Below, in pieces: positions 1 through 5,393 of a stretch of 6,569 nucleotides of DNA. This DNA comes from an uncultured Lachnospiraceae bacterium (GTDB taxonomy: Bacteria > Bacillota > Clostridia > Lachnospirales > Lachnospiraceae), in the NCBI GenBank assembly GCA_946413945.1, contig CAMKMR010000104.1:1-6569 (forward strand), written 5' to 3'. A model generated the notes under the pieces. The model made no database searches and had not been told where the DNA came from. It saw only the letters and a program-made list of their open reading frames with translations. Made by a program: the position numbers and the translations under genes. Numbering within the stretch: position 1 is the stretch's first letter; every line of letters begins with the position of its first letter.

Positions 1-696
1 AGTCTTTAATTTAACAAGACTTATACTTTCCTCATCCTTTATCATTTCCTTTATCTTTTTTATAGCCTCTGGTTTATTATCCTCAATAGCTATAATACCT
101 GTGGCATTTTCAAACAGATTAACAAGGATCTTAAGTCCTACTATAAGTTTTTCGGGTTCTTCTATCATCCTTCTATAATCTGATGTAAGATAAGGCTCAC
201 ACTCAGCTCCATTTACGATGATAGTATCAATATCAATTTCATTTTTGGGAGTAAGCTTTACATGAGTAGGAAATCCAGCTCCACCCATGCCGACTATGCC
301 TGCATCTTTAATGATATCAATGACATCTTCCCTATATAAGCTGTCCAGATTCTTTATCTTCTTCGAAAAATCTACTTCTTCGAATTCACCATCATTTTCA
401 ATAACTATGGATTCACATTTACCACCAGCTGGAACTTCTCTCATTTCAATAGCTTTAACTGTTCCTGAAACTGCTGAATGGATATTGGCAGAAACAAATC
501 CTCCCGCCTCAGCTATCATCTGACCTGCGATAACCCTGTCACCTTTTTTTACCAGGGCTTTTGCCGGCGCACCAATATGCTGAACAAGAGGATAGACCAT
601 CTCCCCTTTAGGGATATATTCTGTTACTTCTTTATCCATAGTAAGTTTTTTTCCGTCATTTGGATGGATACCACCCTTGAAGGTAAAACGTGCCAT
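1..696 (-). CDS. rnfC: Electron transport complex subunit RnfC (RsxC), N-terminal 232 residues, cut by window edge
   Basis: RnfC is the peripheral cytoplasmic subunit of the Rnf complex. It handles electron transfer between NAD(H) and the membrane subunits, using FMN and Fe-S clusters. The translation opens MARFTFKGGIHP, the usual RnfC start. A lipoyl-like barrel segment follows at about residues 40-85 (KKGDRVIAGQMIAEA, then SAVSGTV). Next is the glycine-rich nucleotide/FMN region GMGGAGFPTHVKL at 136-148, then NGAECEPYLTSDYRRM at 162-177, both diagnostic of the family. Family members are usually about 440 residues, so the SLBB region and the 4Fe-4S ferredoxin motifs lie beyond the left edge. 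The ATG at 694-696 has a strong Shine-Dalgarno AAGGGGAAG at 702-710. It is separated from the upstream gene by a terminator and probably has its own promoter, so it is likely the first gene of an rnf operon. The only truncation is the window boundary. Confidence 0.96.
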   Translation of the reverse strand, partial: MARFTFKGGIHPNDGKKLTMDKEVTEYIPKGEMVYPLVQHIGAPAKALVKKGDRVIAGQMIAEAGGFVSANIHSAVSGTVKAIEMREVPAGGKCESIVIENDGEFEEVDFSKKIKNLDSLYREDVIDIIKDAGIVGMGGAGFPTHVKLTPKNEIDIDTIIVNGAECEPYLTSDYRRMIEEPEKLIVGLKILVNLFENATGIIAIEDNKPEAIKKIKEMIKDEESISLVKLKT

Positions 697-701
697 GATT
701 T

Positions 702-710
702 CTTCCCCTT
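702..710 (-). promoter_or_regulatory. Ribosome binding site of rnfC
   Basis: On the minus strand AAGGGGAAG lies 5 bases before the ATG at 694-696. It fixes the start, and the protein it gives aligns from residue 1 with the typical RnfC N-terminus. Confidence 0.8.
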
Positions 711-745
711 TTTTAGATTATGTCAACTAATTTTATCTTATTTAG

Positions 746-777
746 GGATCAAATACACAAGATATGCTATATGATCC
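746..777. repeat. Short inverted repeat in the rnfC leader (GGATCA...TGATCC)
   Basis: GGATCA at 746-751 and TGATCC at 772-777 are perfect inverted 6-mers, 20 bases apart, between the proposed rnfC promoter and its ribosome binding site. As DNA they could be half sites for a regulator. As RNA they would close a 20-base loop. Six bases is short enough for chance, and no known operator or riboswitch is recognised here. Confidence 0.25.
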
Positions 778-799
778 AATCCATAAGACATCCTCTTGT

Positions 800-828
800 A
801 TTTTACTCCAATTCTATTAAGACTACAA
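800..828 (-). promoter_or_regulatory. Candidate sigma-A-type promoter for rnfC
   Basis: On the minus strand a -35-like TTGTAG (823-828) is separated by exactly 17 bases from a -10-like TAAAAT (800-805). The -10 matches the consensus at 5 of 6 positions and the -35 at only 3 of 6. Transcription would start near 793, giving a leader of about 97 bases. The terminator immediately upstream makes a separate rnfC promoter necessary, which supports the call. An alternative is an extended -10 (TGACATAAT) at 717-725, but it would leave a leader of only about 15 bases and has no good -35. Confidence 0.45.
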
Positions 829-837
829 TTCCAATAT

Positions 838-867
838 AAAAAAAATCCCCAATTGGAGATTTTTTTC
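838..867 (-). terminator. Rho-independent terminator of the glucosidase/apbE/NusG-II/Gx operon
   Basis: The minus-strand transcript reads A-run, TCTCC, loop AATT, GGGGA, then eight T. The core pairs ATCTCC with GGGGAT, using one U-G wobble, and the flanking A and U runs extend the helix. In the plus-strand transcript the wobble becomes a C-A mismatch, so the element works best for minus-strand genes. It sits 15 bases beyond the stop of the Gx gene at 883 and separates the five-gene cluster from rnfC. Confidence 0.85.
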
Positions 868-882
868 ATACTAATTCTATTT

Positions 883-1371
883 TTAAAGATTGATTCTTTT
901 GAGCATCTTTCCTGCTAAGATTCCGATCACAGTTCCTGCCAAAGAGCCTGTTATTAAAAGAATACCCATATAATAAAACAGCCCTTTATTATTAAGTATG
1001 AGTGTTGCCAGTAATATCTGCCCTAAGTTATGCATAACTCCGCCAGCGATACTTACTCCCATAACTGAAAAGAAATGTATCTTTTTTAATATGATCATTA
1101 CTGTCATAGAAAGAGCTGCTCCAGCCAGACTGTATATCCCGCTGACTAATCCGCCAAACAATACAGCTGATAATATGATCCTGCCTAAACTTATATAAAT
1201 CGCATCCTTAGTTCCCAGCTTGTAAAGGCTAAAAACTGTAACAATATTTGCAAGTCCTATCTTTATTCCAGGAGCTAAGGCACTGACCGGCACAAAACTT
1301 TCTAAATAAGATAAGACTAGACCTAATGCAATAAATACTCCTCTATATGCAATCCTCTTATTTTTACTCAT
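883..1371 (-). CDS. Gx transporter family membrane protein (annotated in some genomes as heptaprenyl diphosphate synthase component I)
   Basis: A 162-residue, highly hydrophobic integral membrane protein with about five or six predicted transmembrane segments. Family hallmarks are LESFVPV at about 23-29, the PGIKIGLANIVTVFSLYKLG stretch at about 34-53, SLAGAALS at about 81-88, and GVSIAGGVMHNLGQ at about 105-118. The small ECF-S-like architecture suggests a membrane carrier or binding component, but the biochemical role is not established. The prenyl synthase name is probably misleading here because no prenyltransferase partner is present. In Gram-positive bacteria such genes recur with NusG-II and ApbE genes in flavin-based electron-transfer loci. 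The ATG overlaps the end of the NusG-II gene by 8 bases (ATGAGTAA), with a strong GGAGG at 1378-1382, so the two are probably translationally coupled. It is the last gene before the terminator. The length is normal and the gene looks intact. Confidence 0.88.
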   Translation of the reverse strand: MSKNKRIAYRGVFIALGLVLSYLESFVPVSALAPGIKIGLANIVTVFSLYKLGTKDAIYISLGRIILSAVLFGGLVSGIYSLAGAALSMTVMIILKKIHFFSVMGVSIAGGVMHNLGQILLATLILNNKGLFYYMGILLITGSLAGTVIGILAGKMLKRINL

Positions 1372-1807
1372 CCTTAACCTCCACTACAAATCTGTGTGGA
1401 AGACAGATTATCGATTCACCTGCCTTATCAATAGCTTTATGCTTAACACATATCTTATCTGGACAGTCAGCTTCTATACAACTGACCTTGCCGTCCTTTA
1501 TAAGGATCGTATTCTCTCCCTTATCGTCATAAGACTTATATGTCTTTTCTAAGCCCTCACTGTCCTCATTTAAGTAAAATGAGTCTACCTCTCTTCCATC
1601 TATCTCTATCACTACTCTTTTTCCCGGTTTCTTCATCATATTAAAGAGACAGAATATGCCTCCTATAAAAAGAATTGCAATAAGTAAGATAAAATCTGCT
1701 TTTTTTATCTTATTGTTCTTTGTTTTTTCTTCATTTATTTTTTTCTCGCCGATCTTATTTTCGTTTATTCTCTTTTCTTTGATTTTCATTTCTTTAATGT
1801 CCGCCAT
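1364..1807 (-). CDS. Membrane-anchored NusG domain II protein
   Basis: A 147-residue protein. Residues 1-36 are a very basic and acidic, presumably cytoplasmic, tail. Residues 38-57 are one transmembrane helix (ADFILLIAILFIGGIFCLFN). Residues 64-147 are a NusG-II domain that should face outside. The domain signature is clear: ADCPDKICVKHKAI at 113-126 and IICLPHRFVVEV at 133-144, with Cys115, Cys120 and Cys135 plus another at Cys110. The name reflects a fold shared with transcription factor NusG; no transcription role is implied. Such proteins travel with Gx, ApbE and Rnf genes, and the conserved cysteines suggest a redox or metal-binding role outside the membrane (inference). The ATG at 1805-1807 is chosen because an in-frame stop lies just upstream; its AAAGG Shine-Dalgarno is rather far (15 bases), so Met7 is an alternative. 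The N-terminal tail is unusual: it is built of five-residue repeats. The gene lies 38 bases after apbE. Confidence 0.9.
   Translation of the reverse strand: MADIKEMKIKEKRINENKIGEKKINEEKTKNNKIKKADFILLIAILFIGGIFCLFNMMKKPGKRVVIEIDGREVDSFYLNEDSEGLEKTYKSYDDKGENTILIKDGKVSCIEADCPDKICVKHKAIDKAGESIICLPHRFVVEVKDE
1709..1798 (-). repeat. Tandem 15-bp (five-residue) degenerate repeat in the NusG-II protein tail
   Basis: Residues 4-33 form six back-to-back five-residue units, each starting with Ile (Thr in the last) and ending with Lys or Arg, roughly I-[KN]-E-x-K. Examples are IKEKR, INENK and INEEK. Isoleucines fall at 4, 9, 14, 19, 24 and again 34, with exact spacing of five except at residue 29. The underlying DNA has a matching 15-bp period that is A-rich, which suggests past repeat expansion. 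Codons within the units have diverged, so this is not a recent duplication. Confidence 0.6.
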
Positions 1808-1845
1808 ATTAATTTCATCTAACCTTTAAAGAAAAGTGTTTCATT

Positions 1846-2916
1846 TTACTCAAATCTATATCTCTCAGAACTTAAGCTGAACTTATCCTTTATTCCGCTT
1901 GTAACTACAACTTTGTCATCTTCTGTAATAAATATTGCCTCAGAATGGTAATATTCCAGGATTGGAAGTGACTTATCAATTCCTAGAATAAATAATGCAG
2001 TAGAAAGCCCGTCGGACAAGGCACCATTTGGCGCGATAACAGTAACTGATTTAAGCCCCGACTCGGCAGGATACATGCTGTCCCTGTCTATTATATGATG
2101 ATATCTCTTACCATCTTTATCAATATATTTCTCATAACTGCCTGATGTAGAAATAAAAGCATCATTTACAGTAAGGATACCCATTACATCTCCTTCATTT
2201 CCTTCAGGATCCCTTATCCCTACTACAAATGGTCCTCCGTCGGCTTTTGTACCATATGTCATTATGCTTCCGCCAACTGCAATAACCGCGCCCTTAATCT
2301 TATTGTTTTGTTTTAGAAAAAGCCTAGCCTTGTCTAAAGCATAACCTTTTCCTGTTGCGCCAAAATCCAAGATCAGATCATCCTTTATATGTAGCCTGCC
2401 ATTTTCAATATTTAAATCTTCAAAGCCACATTTACTTCTTGCAAGGACCAGTGAAGCATTATCAGGGACTTTAAAATCACTTTCTGATTCAGCATCTTCT
2501 ATCCCCCATACATTAAGCAGCGGACGAAGGCTTATATCCAGCGCTCCATTTGTTTTTTCACCGATATCTAAGGATATTTCAGTCAGCTCTTTAAGATCCG
2601 ATGAAAGCGCGATATCATTATATCCGTTTTTTCTATTATTTATCTTATAAACTTCAGAAGCAGGAGTTCTCCAGGAAATTACATTTGTATCAAGCTTTTT
2701 TATTTCCTGAAAGATCCTGTCATTAAAAGTTTTTTCTTCAGCTTCATTCATGCCAACAGTATATATATCTGCTGAGAGGGCTGTGCCCATGGCAAAATCA
2801 TAGCTTTTATATTCTCTCTTCTTTTGTCCTGTAATATAAGAAACTGCAATGATAGTTGCCGCAGCAGCCACCATTGCAGTAATTCCAAGCAGGCTCTTTA
2901 TCCTATCTTTAGACAA
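1846..2916 (-). CDS. apbE: FAD:protein FMN transferase (ApbE family)
   Basis: ApbE takes FMN from FAD and attaches it by a phosphoester bond to Thr or Ser of a target protein on the outer side of the membrane; RnfG and RnfD are classic targets. The 356-residue length is typical. Residues 9-28 are a hydrophobic anchor with no lipobox cysteine, so a signal anchor is likely. Family motifs in order are AMGTALSADIY (42-52), ALDISLRPLLNVWG (125-138), LDFGATGKGYALDKA (183-197), AVIAVGGS (210-217), FVVGIRDPEG (230-239), STSGSYEKY (256-264), HHIID (273-277) and SDGLSTALFILG (301-312). Asp302 and Thr306 match the expected Mg-binding pair. The canonical DPxTG-like step after HIID is changed to DRDSMYP. 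The start is TTG at 2914-2916, backed by GAGG at 2925-2928; starting at Met15 would cut the anchor. It begins 4 bases after the preceding gene, so coupling is likely. Confidence 0.95.
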   Translation of the reverse strand: MSKDRIKSLLGITAMVAAAATIIAVSYITGQKKREYKSYDFAMGTALSADIYTVGMNEAEEKTFNDRIFQEIKKLDTNVISWRTPASEVYKINNRKNGYNDIALSSDLKELTEISLDIGEKTNGALDISLRPLLNVWGIEDAESESDFKVPDNASLVLARSKCGFEDLNIENGRLHIKDDLILDFGATGKGYALDKARLFLKQNNKIKGAVIAVGGSIMTYGTKADGGPFVVGIRDPEGNEGDVMGILTVNDAFISTSGSYEKYIDKDGKRYHHIIDRDSMYPAESGLKSVTVIAPNGALSDGLSTALFILGIDKSLPILEYYHSEAIFITEDDKVVVTSGIKDKFSLSSERYRFE

Positions 2917-2920
2917 TGAC

Positions 2921-3643
2921 CTAACCTCTATAAATATTCAGTATTTCTTCTGGATCAAAGTATTTGATAGCCAGATCTCTATAGAATGAATTTCCAATCT
3001 TTACAAATACATAGAGTTCTCCTGAACCCTTGATACCATCAAGTGAATAAGGCTCAATAGATACCCAGGTATCATTTTCCTTATCTCTTAAAGCAAGAGT
3101 AAAGCCCTCTGTAAGATATGTATTAAATACGTTCATAACATTAAATGTTACGTCCTTTACCTCTACATCCTTTAACTCAACTTCATTTCCACGTGGGATA
3201 TTAAGATAAACATCTCCCTTAAAATCAGTTGTAAATTTTAGTCCAACTGCTCCATGATCGTTGATAAGCCTTACTCCCTTAAGAAGTTCTGCTACAGGAG
3301 ATGGGACAAGACTCTCAGATGCTGTAAGATCTGCCTTTACTAAGTCTTTTGTATATTTAGCATTGAGAATATTAATGCATTTAACTATCTTATTATCATT
3401 TAAAGGATTAGGGAAGATAGTCTCTGCCTTATAAAAATCTGGATCATCGGCAATTTCCTTAAAAAGAAGGCTCTTTACATTAAAGAACTTTGAAAGGATA
3501 GTTGGCTTATAATCCATATATTTGATTGCTGCTTTAATTTCATTTAAATCTTTAGCTGTCATACTTAAAAATCTCTTTTCTAAATATTCTAAATCAATTT
3601 TTTTACTAAACGATAGATTACCATAACTGCCTGTTTCTTTCAA
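2921..3643 (-). CDS. Protein of unknown function between the glucosidase and apbE
   Basis: I do not recognise this 240-residue protein. It has no signal peptide, transmembrane helix or lipobox, so it is probably a soluble cytoplasmic protein. The first half looks mainly helical and charged (about residues 17-65). The second half alternates hydrophobic and polar residues as beta strands do (GAVGLKFTTDFKGDVYLN at 131-148, then WVSIEP at 193-198 and GELYVFVKIGN at 208-218). There is one cysteine (Cys89) and no obvious catalytic motif. The frame is open from an upstream stop at 3656-3658. The first start codon is TTG at 3641-3643, with no Shine-Dalgarno and a hairpin in its place; ATG at 3560-3562 (Met28) is an alternative with a weak AAGAG. 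It lies 18 bases after the glucosidase and 4 bases before apbE, so it is almost certainly cotranscribed with both. Coding reality is well supported by length and packing; function is unknown. Confidence 0.8.
   Translation of the reverse strand: MKETGSYGNLSFSKKIDLEYLEKRFLSMTAKDLNEIKAAIKYMDYKPTILSKFFNVKSLLFKEIADDPDFYKAETIFPNPLNDNKIVKCINILNAKYTKDLVKADLTASESLVPSPVAELLKGVRLINDHGAVGLKFTTDFKGDVYLNIPRGNEVELKDVEVKDVTFNVMNVFNTYLTEGFTLALRDKENDTWVSIEPYSLDGIKGSGELYVFVKIGNSFYRDLAIKYFDPEEILNIYRG
2925..2928 (-). promoter_or_regulatory. Ribosome binding site deciding the TTG start of apbE
   Basis: GAGG on the minus strand lies 8 bases before the TTG at 2914-2916 and inside the last codons of the preceding gene. 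No ATG occurs at a better distance. It supports the TTG start and translational coupling. Confidence 0.65.
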
Positions 3644-3644
3644 G

Positions 3645-3668
3645 TCTCTGAAGATTTATCATCAGAGA
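3645..3668 (-). promoter_or_regulatory. Intercistronic hairpin spanning the glucosidase stop codon
   Basis: The minus-strand transcript has TCTCTGA, a 10-base loop, then TCAGAGA, a perfect 7-bp stem. It covers the glucosidase TGA (3662-3664) and ends one base before the TTG start codon at 3643. No U-run follows, so it is not a terminator. It occupies the place of the missing Shine-Dalgarno, which would suit translational control, mRNA processing or protection of the 5' segment. Confidence 0.45.
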
Positions 3669-5032
3669 TTCTCTCCATTCGTTTCAATAAGCTCTTTATA
3701 AAATAATGCGGAATCCTTAAGAATCCTCTTTTGATCTCTATAATCAATATAGATAAGTCCAAATCTTGGGCTATAGCCTTCTGCCCACTCGAAATTATCC
3801 ATCGCTGACCAATAGAAGTAACCTATTACAGGCACCTCATTGGCTGCTTTTTTTAGTTCCTTTAAATATCTGCCTATAAAGTCTATCCTCTGCGGATCAT
3901 GAACCTTTCCATCCATAGAGACAAGATCAAGGCCTGAATAGCCATTTTCAGAAATGATAATAGGCAGCTTATATCTTTCATACATAAACTTTGGCGAATA
4001 ATAAAGTACCTTTTCATCAATGCCCCAGTTCATCTGAGTTCTTGGGTCACCCATATATTCATTATCATTATAAACATTTTTCTTATATGGCATAAATTCA
4101 TTAGACCAGTCCTTTAATTCTGCCAGACTGTAATATACATTCATAGCATAAAAATCCAGTTTTTTATGTATGATATCCATATCTCCTGGCTTTATCTCTG
4201 GCATGTCATCTCCAAAGAATTCATAAGCTTCCTTTGGGTAGTCTCCAAGAATGACCGGATCCATATAAAGACTTGTTGAAAAGAAAGGAACTTTTAAAAT
4301 TGAAAATGTCTCTTTCCTTGCCTTTTCAATCTCTTCCTCGCTATCATTTTTAGGCACAAAAGAAGGTCCGGTAGGAGCCATACCGATCACTGCTTTTTGT
4401 TTTGCTTCATTTCTTATAACATCGATAGCTTTTCCATTTCCTAACAGAGTATTATGCAATGCTCTAAGCACAGTTTTATTATCACACTTAAGGAAAGGCG
4501 CATGTTTTCCCATGGAAAGCCCCAGTCCGATAAAACACTGAGGCTCATTTAAAGTAACCCAGTACTTTACTCTGTCTGAAAATGCCTCTATGCATACTCT
4601 TGTGTAATTTTCAAACCAGGCTGGAAAATCAGGATTAGTGAATCCCCCTTTTAAATAAAGTTCATAAGGAAGATCCCAATGAAAAAGTGTTACTAAAGGC
4701 TCAATACCAGCCGAAATTAGTTCATTGATAAGATCATTATAAAACTTGATCCCTTGGGGATTTATCTCGCCTGTTCCATCAGGTATGATCCTGCTCCAGC
4801 TAAGAGAAAACCTGTAATACTTTAAGCCCATTTCCTTAAAAAGCTTAACATCTTCTTTAAACCTATTATAATGATCACAAGCTAGATCACCATTTTCATT
4901 ATGTTTTATCCTGCCTGGAACCCTGCTTGTGATGTCCCAGATACTAGGCTTTCTTCCGTCCTTATCTACTGCGCCCTCGATCTGGTATGAAGCAGTCGCT
5001 GCTCCCCACATAAAATCCTTATTAAATCCCAT
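3662..5032 (-). CDS. bglA: Glycoside hydrolase family 1 beta-glucosidase, cytoplasmic
   Basis: A 456-residue GH1 enzyme of normal length that hydrolyses beta-linked glucosides, and possibly galactosides or fucosides, with retention. It has the N-terminal FMWGAATASYQIEGA (7-21), HWDLP (118-122), the acid/base Glu163 in TLNEPQ (160-165) and the nucleophile Glu362 in IISENGYSG (359-367). The substrate-binding NFEWAEGYSPRFGL (413-426) has Glu415-Trp416. That pair favours unphosphorylated sugars; 6-phospho-glucosidases carry a different sequence there. There is no signal peptide, so it acts on imported disaccharides or aryl glucosides. The ATG at 5030-5032 is chosen over an in-frame TTG at 5054-5056 because GGAGG (5039-5043) lies at ideal distance and residue 1 then matches the family. 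It heads a minus-strand operon ending in apbE, NusG-II and Gx genes, an unusual association. No sugar transporter or regulator is visible beside it. Confidence 0.95.
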   Translation of the reverse strand: MGFNKDFMWGAATASYQIEGAVDKDGRKPSIWDITSRVPGRIKHNENGDLACDHYNRFKEDVKLFKEMGLKYYRFSLSWSRIIPDGTGEINPQGIKFYNDLINELISAGIEPLVTLFHWDLPYELYLKGGFTNPDFPAWFENYTRVCIEAFSDRVKYWVTLNEPQCFIGLGLSMGKHAPFLKCDNKTVLRALHNTLLGNGKAIDVIRNEAKQKAVIGMAPTGPSFVPKNDSEEEIEKARKETFSILKVPFFSTSLYMDPVILGDYPKEAYEFFGDDMPEIKPGDMDIIHKKLDFYAMNVYYSLAELKDWSNEFMPYKKNVYNDNEYMGDPRTQMNWGIDEKVLYYSPKFMYERYKLPIIISENGYSGLDLVSMDGKVHDPQRIDFIGRYLKELKKAANEVPVIGYFYWSAMDNFEWAEGYSPRFGLIYIDYRDQKRILKDSALFYKELIETNGENL

Positions 5033-5038
5033 CTCACA

Positions 5039-5043
5039 CCTCC
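5039..5043 (-). promoter_or_regulatory. Ribosome binding site deciding the ATG start of the glucosidase
   Basis: GGAGG lies 6 bases before the ATG at 5030-5032. Extending to the TTG at 5054-5056 would place this site inside the coding region and add eight residues (MFLYWRCE) absent from family members. Confidence 0.8.
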
Positions 5044-5168
5044 AATATAAAAACAATATTTTTGATATTTCTTGTCATAATTTTATTATCTGTTCTGATG
5101 ATATCTTATTTAAGCAGCTCTGTAATGCATTTTAGGGACATTTATATTAAATCTATTCGTTAAGTTGA

Positions 5169-5191
5169 TATTAGCAAAAGTCCAATAATAA
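5169..5191 (+). repeat. Imperfect direct repeat, copy 1
   Basis: This 23-bp unit starts TATTAGCAAAAGTC and matches copy 2 (5236-5258) at 19 of 23 positions, exactly 67 bp apart. All four differences are transitions. It lies in a divergent promoter region, so a regulator binding site is the simplest reading. The binding protein is unknown. Confidence 0.55.
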
Positions 5192-5235
5192 GCTTCTAAA
5201 TAAAACAGACAGACTTATATATAATCTCAGTGATG

Positions 5236-5258
5236 TATTAGCGAAAGTCTGATAACAA
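5236..5258 (+). repeat. Imperfect direct repeat, copy 2
   Basis: This copy starts TATTAGCGAAAGTC. With copy 1 it flanks a perfect TATAAT at 5220-5225, which however lacks a recognisable -35. Its first seven bases also form the left arm of an inverted repeat ending at 5268. Confidence 0.55.
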
Positions 5259-5268
5259 AGTGCTAATA
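5236..5268. repeat. Inverted repeat TATTAGC...GCTAATA
   Basis: TATTAGC (5236-5242) and GCTAATA (5262-5268) are perfect 7-bp inverted arms separated by 19 bases. No T-run follows, so it is not a terminator. With copy 1 at 5169, the heptamer occurs three times in 100 bases, twice direct and once inverted, which is suggestive of an operator half site. Confidence 0.45.
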
Positions 5269-5289
5269 TAACTTAGGGAATAACAGGGG

Positions 5290-5352
5290 ATGCATAAGAA
5301 AGATTACAAAAATAAAGATTGCTCCACAATATTAATTGCAGATAACGGCTAG
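5290..5352 (+). other. Possible 20-codon upstream frame before the ABC-F gene
   Basis: ATG at 5290 opens MHKKDYKNKDCSTILIADNG and stops with TAG at 5350-5352, 41 bases before the ABC-F start. TAGGGA at 5274-5279 is a plausible ribosome site at about 10 bases. However, the best promoter for the ABC-F gene overlaps its end, so it would only be transcribed from a promoter further upstream, such as the TATAAT at 5220-5225. It may well be chance. Confidence 0.15.
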
Positions 5353-5364
5353 TTTTGATACAAT
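5336..5364 (+). promoter_or_regulatory. Promoter of the ABC-F gene
   Basis: TTGCAG (5336-5341) is followed after exactly 17 bases by TACAAT (5359-5364), which matches the -10 consensus at 5 of 6 positions. TG at 5356-5357 gives an extended -10. Transcription would start near 5371, leaving a leader of about 23 bases that contains the ribosome site AGGAG at 5382-5386. Confidence 0.65.
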
Positions 5365-5393
5365 GGTTAGGATTTTTTAACAGGAGAAAAAAT

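Larger units (their letters stand above)
5033..5393. other. Divergent intergenic region between the glucosidase operon and the ABC-F gene
   Basis: This 361-base AT-rich stretch contains no gene I can support. It holds the ribosome binding sites of both divergent genes, a good promoter for the ABC-F gene near its right end, two direct repeats, an inverted repeat and a 20-codon frame. For the glucosidase operon I found only weak candidates: TTACAG with TATCAT 16 bases on, in the 5101-5128 area of the minus strand, with a -35 matching only 2 of 6. No clear catabolite-response (cre) site was seen. Regulation of the operon is therefore open. Confidence 0.7.

Noticed and set aside
720..726. Perfect TTGACA (-35-like) on the minus strand just before rnfC
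   Set aside because: A -10 at 17 bases would fall in the ribosome binding site and start codon region, leaving no leader, and no -10-like sequence is there.
746..763. Possible Rex (redox regulator) site around TTGTG upstream of rnfC
   Set aside because: Only one half resembles the Rex consensus; the palindromic second half is missing.
287..774. Two overlapping plus-strand frames (287-523 and 478-774)
   Set aside because: They are antisense to rnfC, or run from it into its leader. The rnfC reading aligns residue by residue with the family, so these are shadows.
998..1532. Plus-strand frames at 998-1198 and 1347-1532
   Set aside because: They are antisense to the Gx and NusG-II genes and show no family signature.
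5033..5056. Eight-residue extension of the glucosidase from a TTG at 5054-5056
   Set aside because: The ATG at 5030-5032 has an ideal GGAGG and gives the normal family N-terminus; the extension would place that site inside the coding region.
4929..5135. 68-residue plus-strand frame overlapping the glucosidase start
   Set aside because: It is mostly antisense to the conserved GH1 N-terminus and has no recognisable product.
5033..5393. Catabolite-response element for the glucosidase operon
   Set aside because: No sequence in the region fits the palindromic cre consensus well enough to report.
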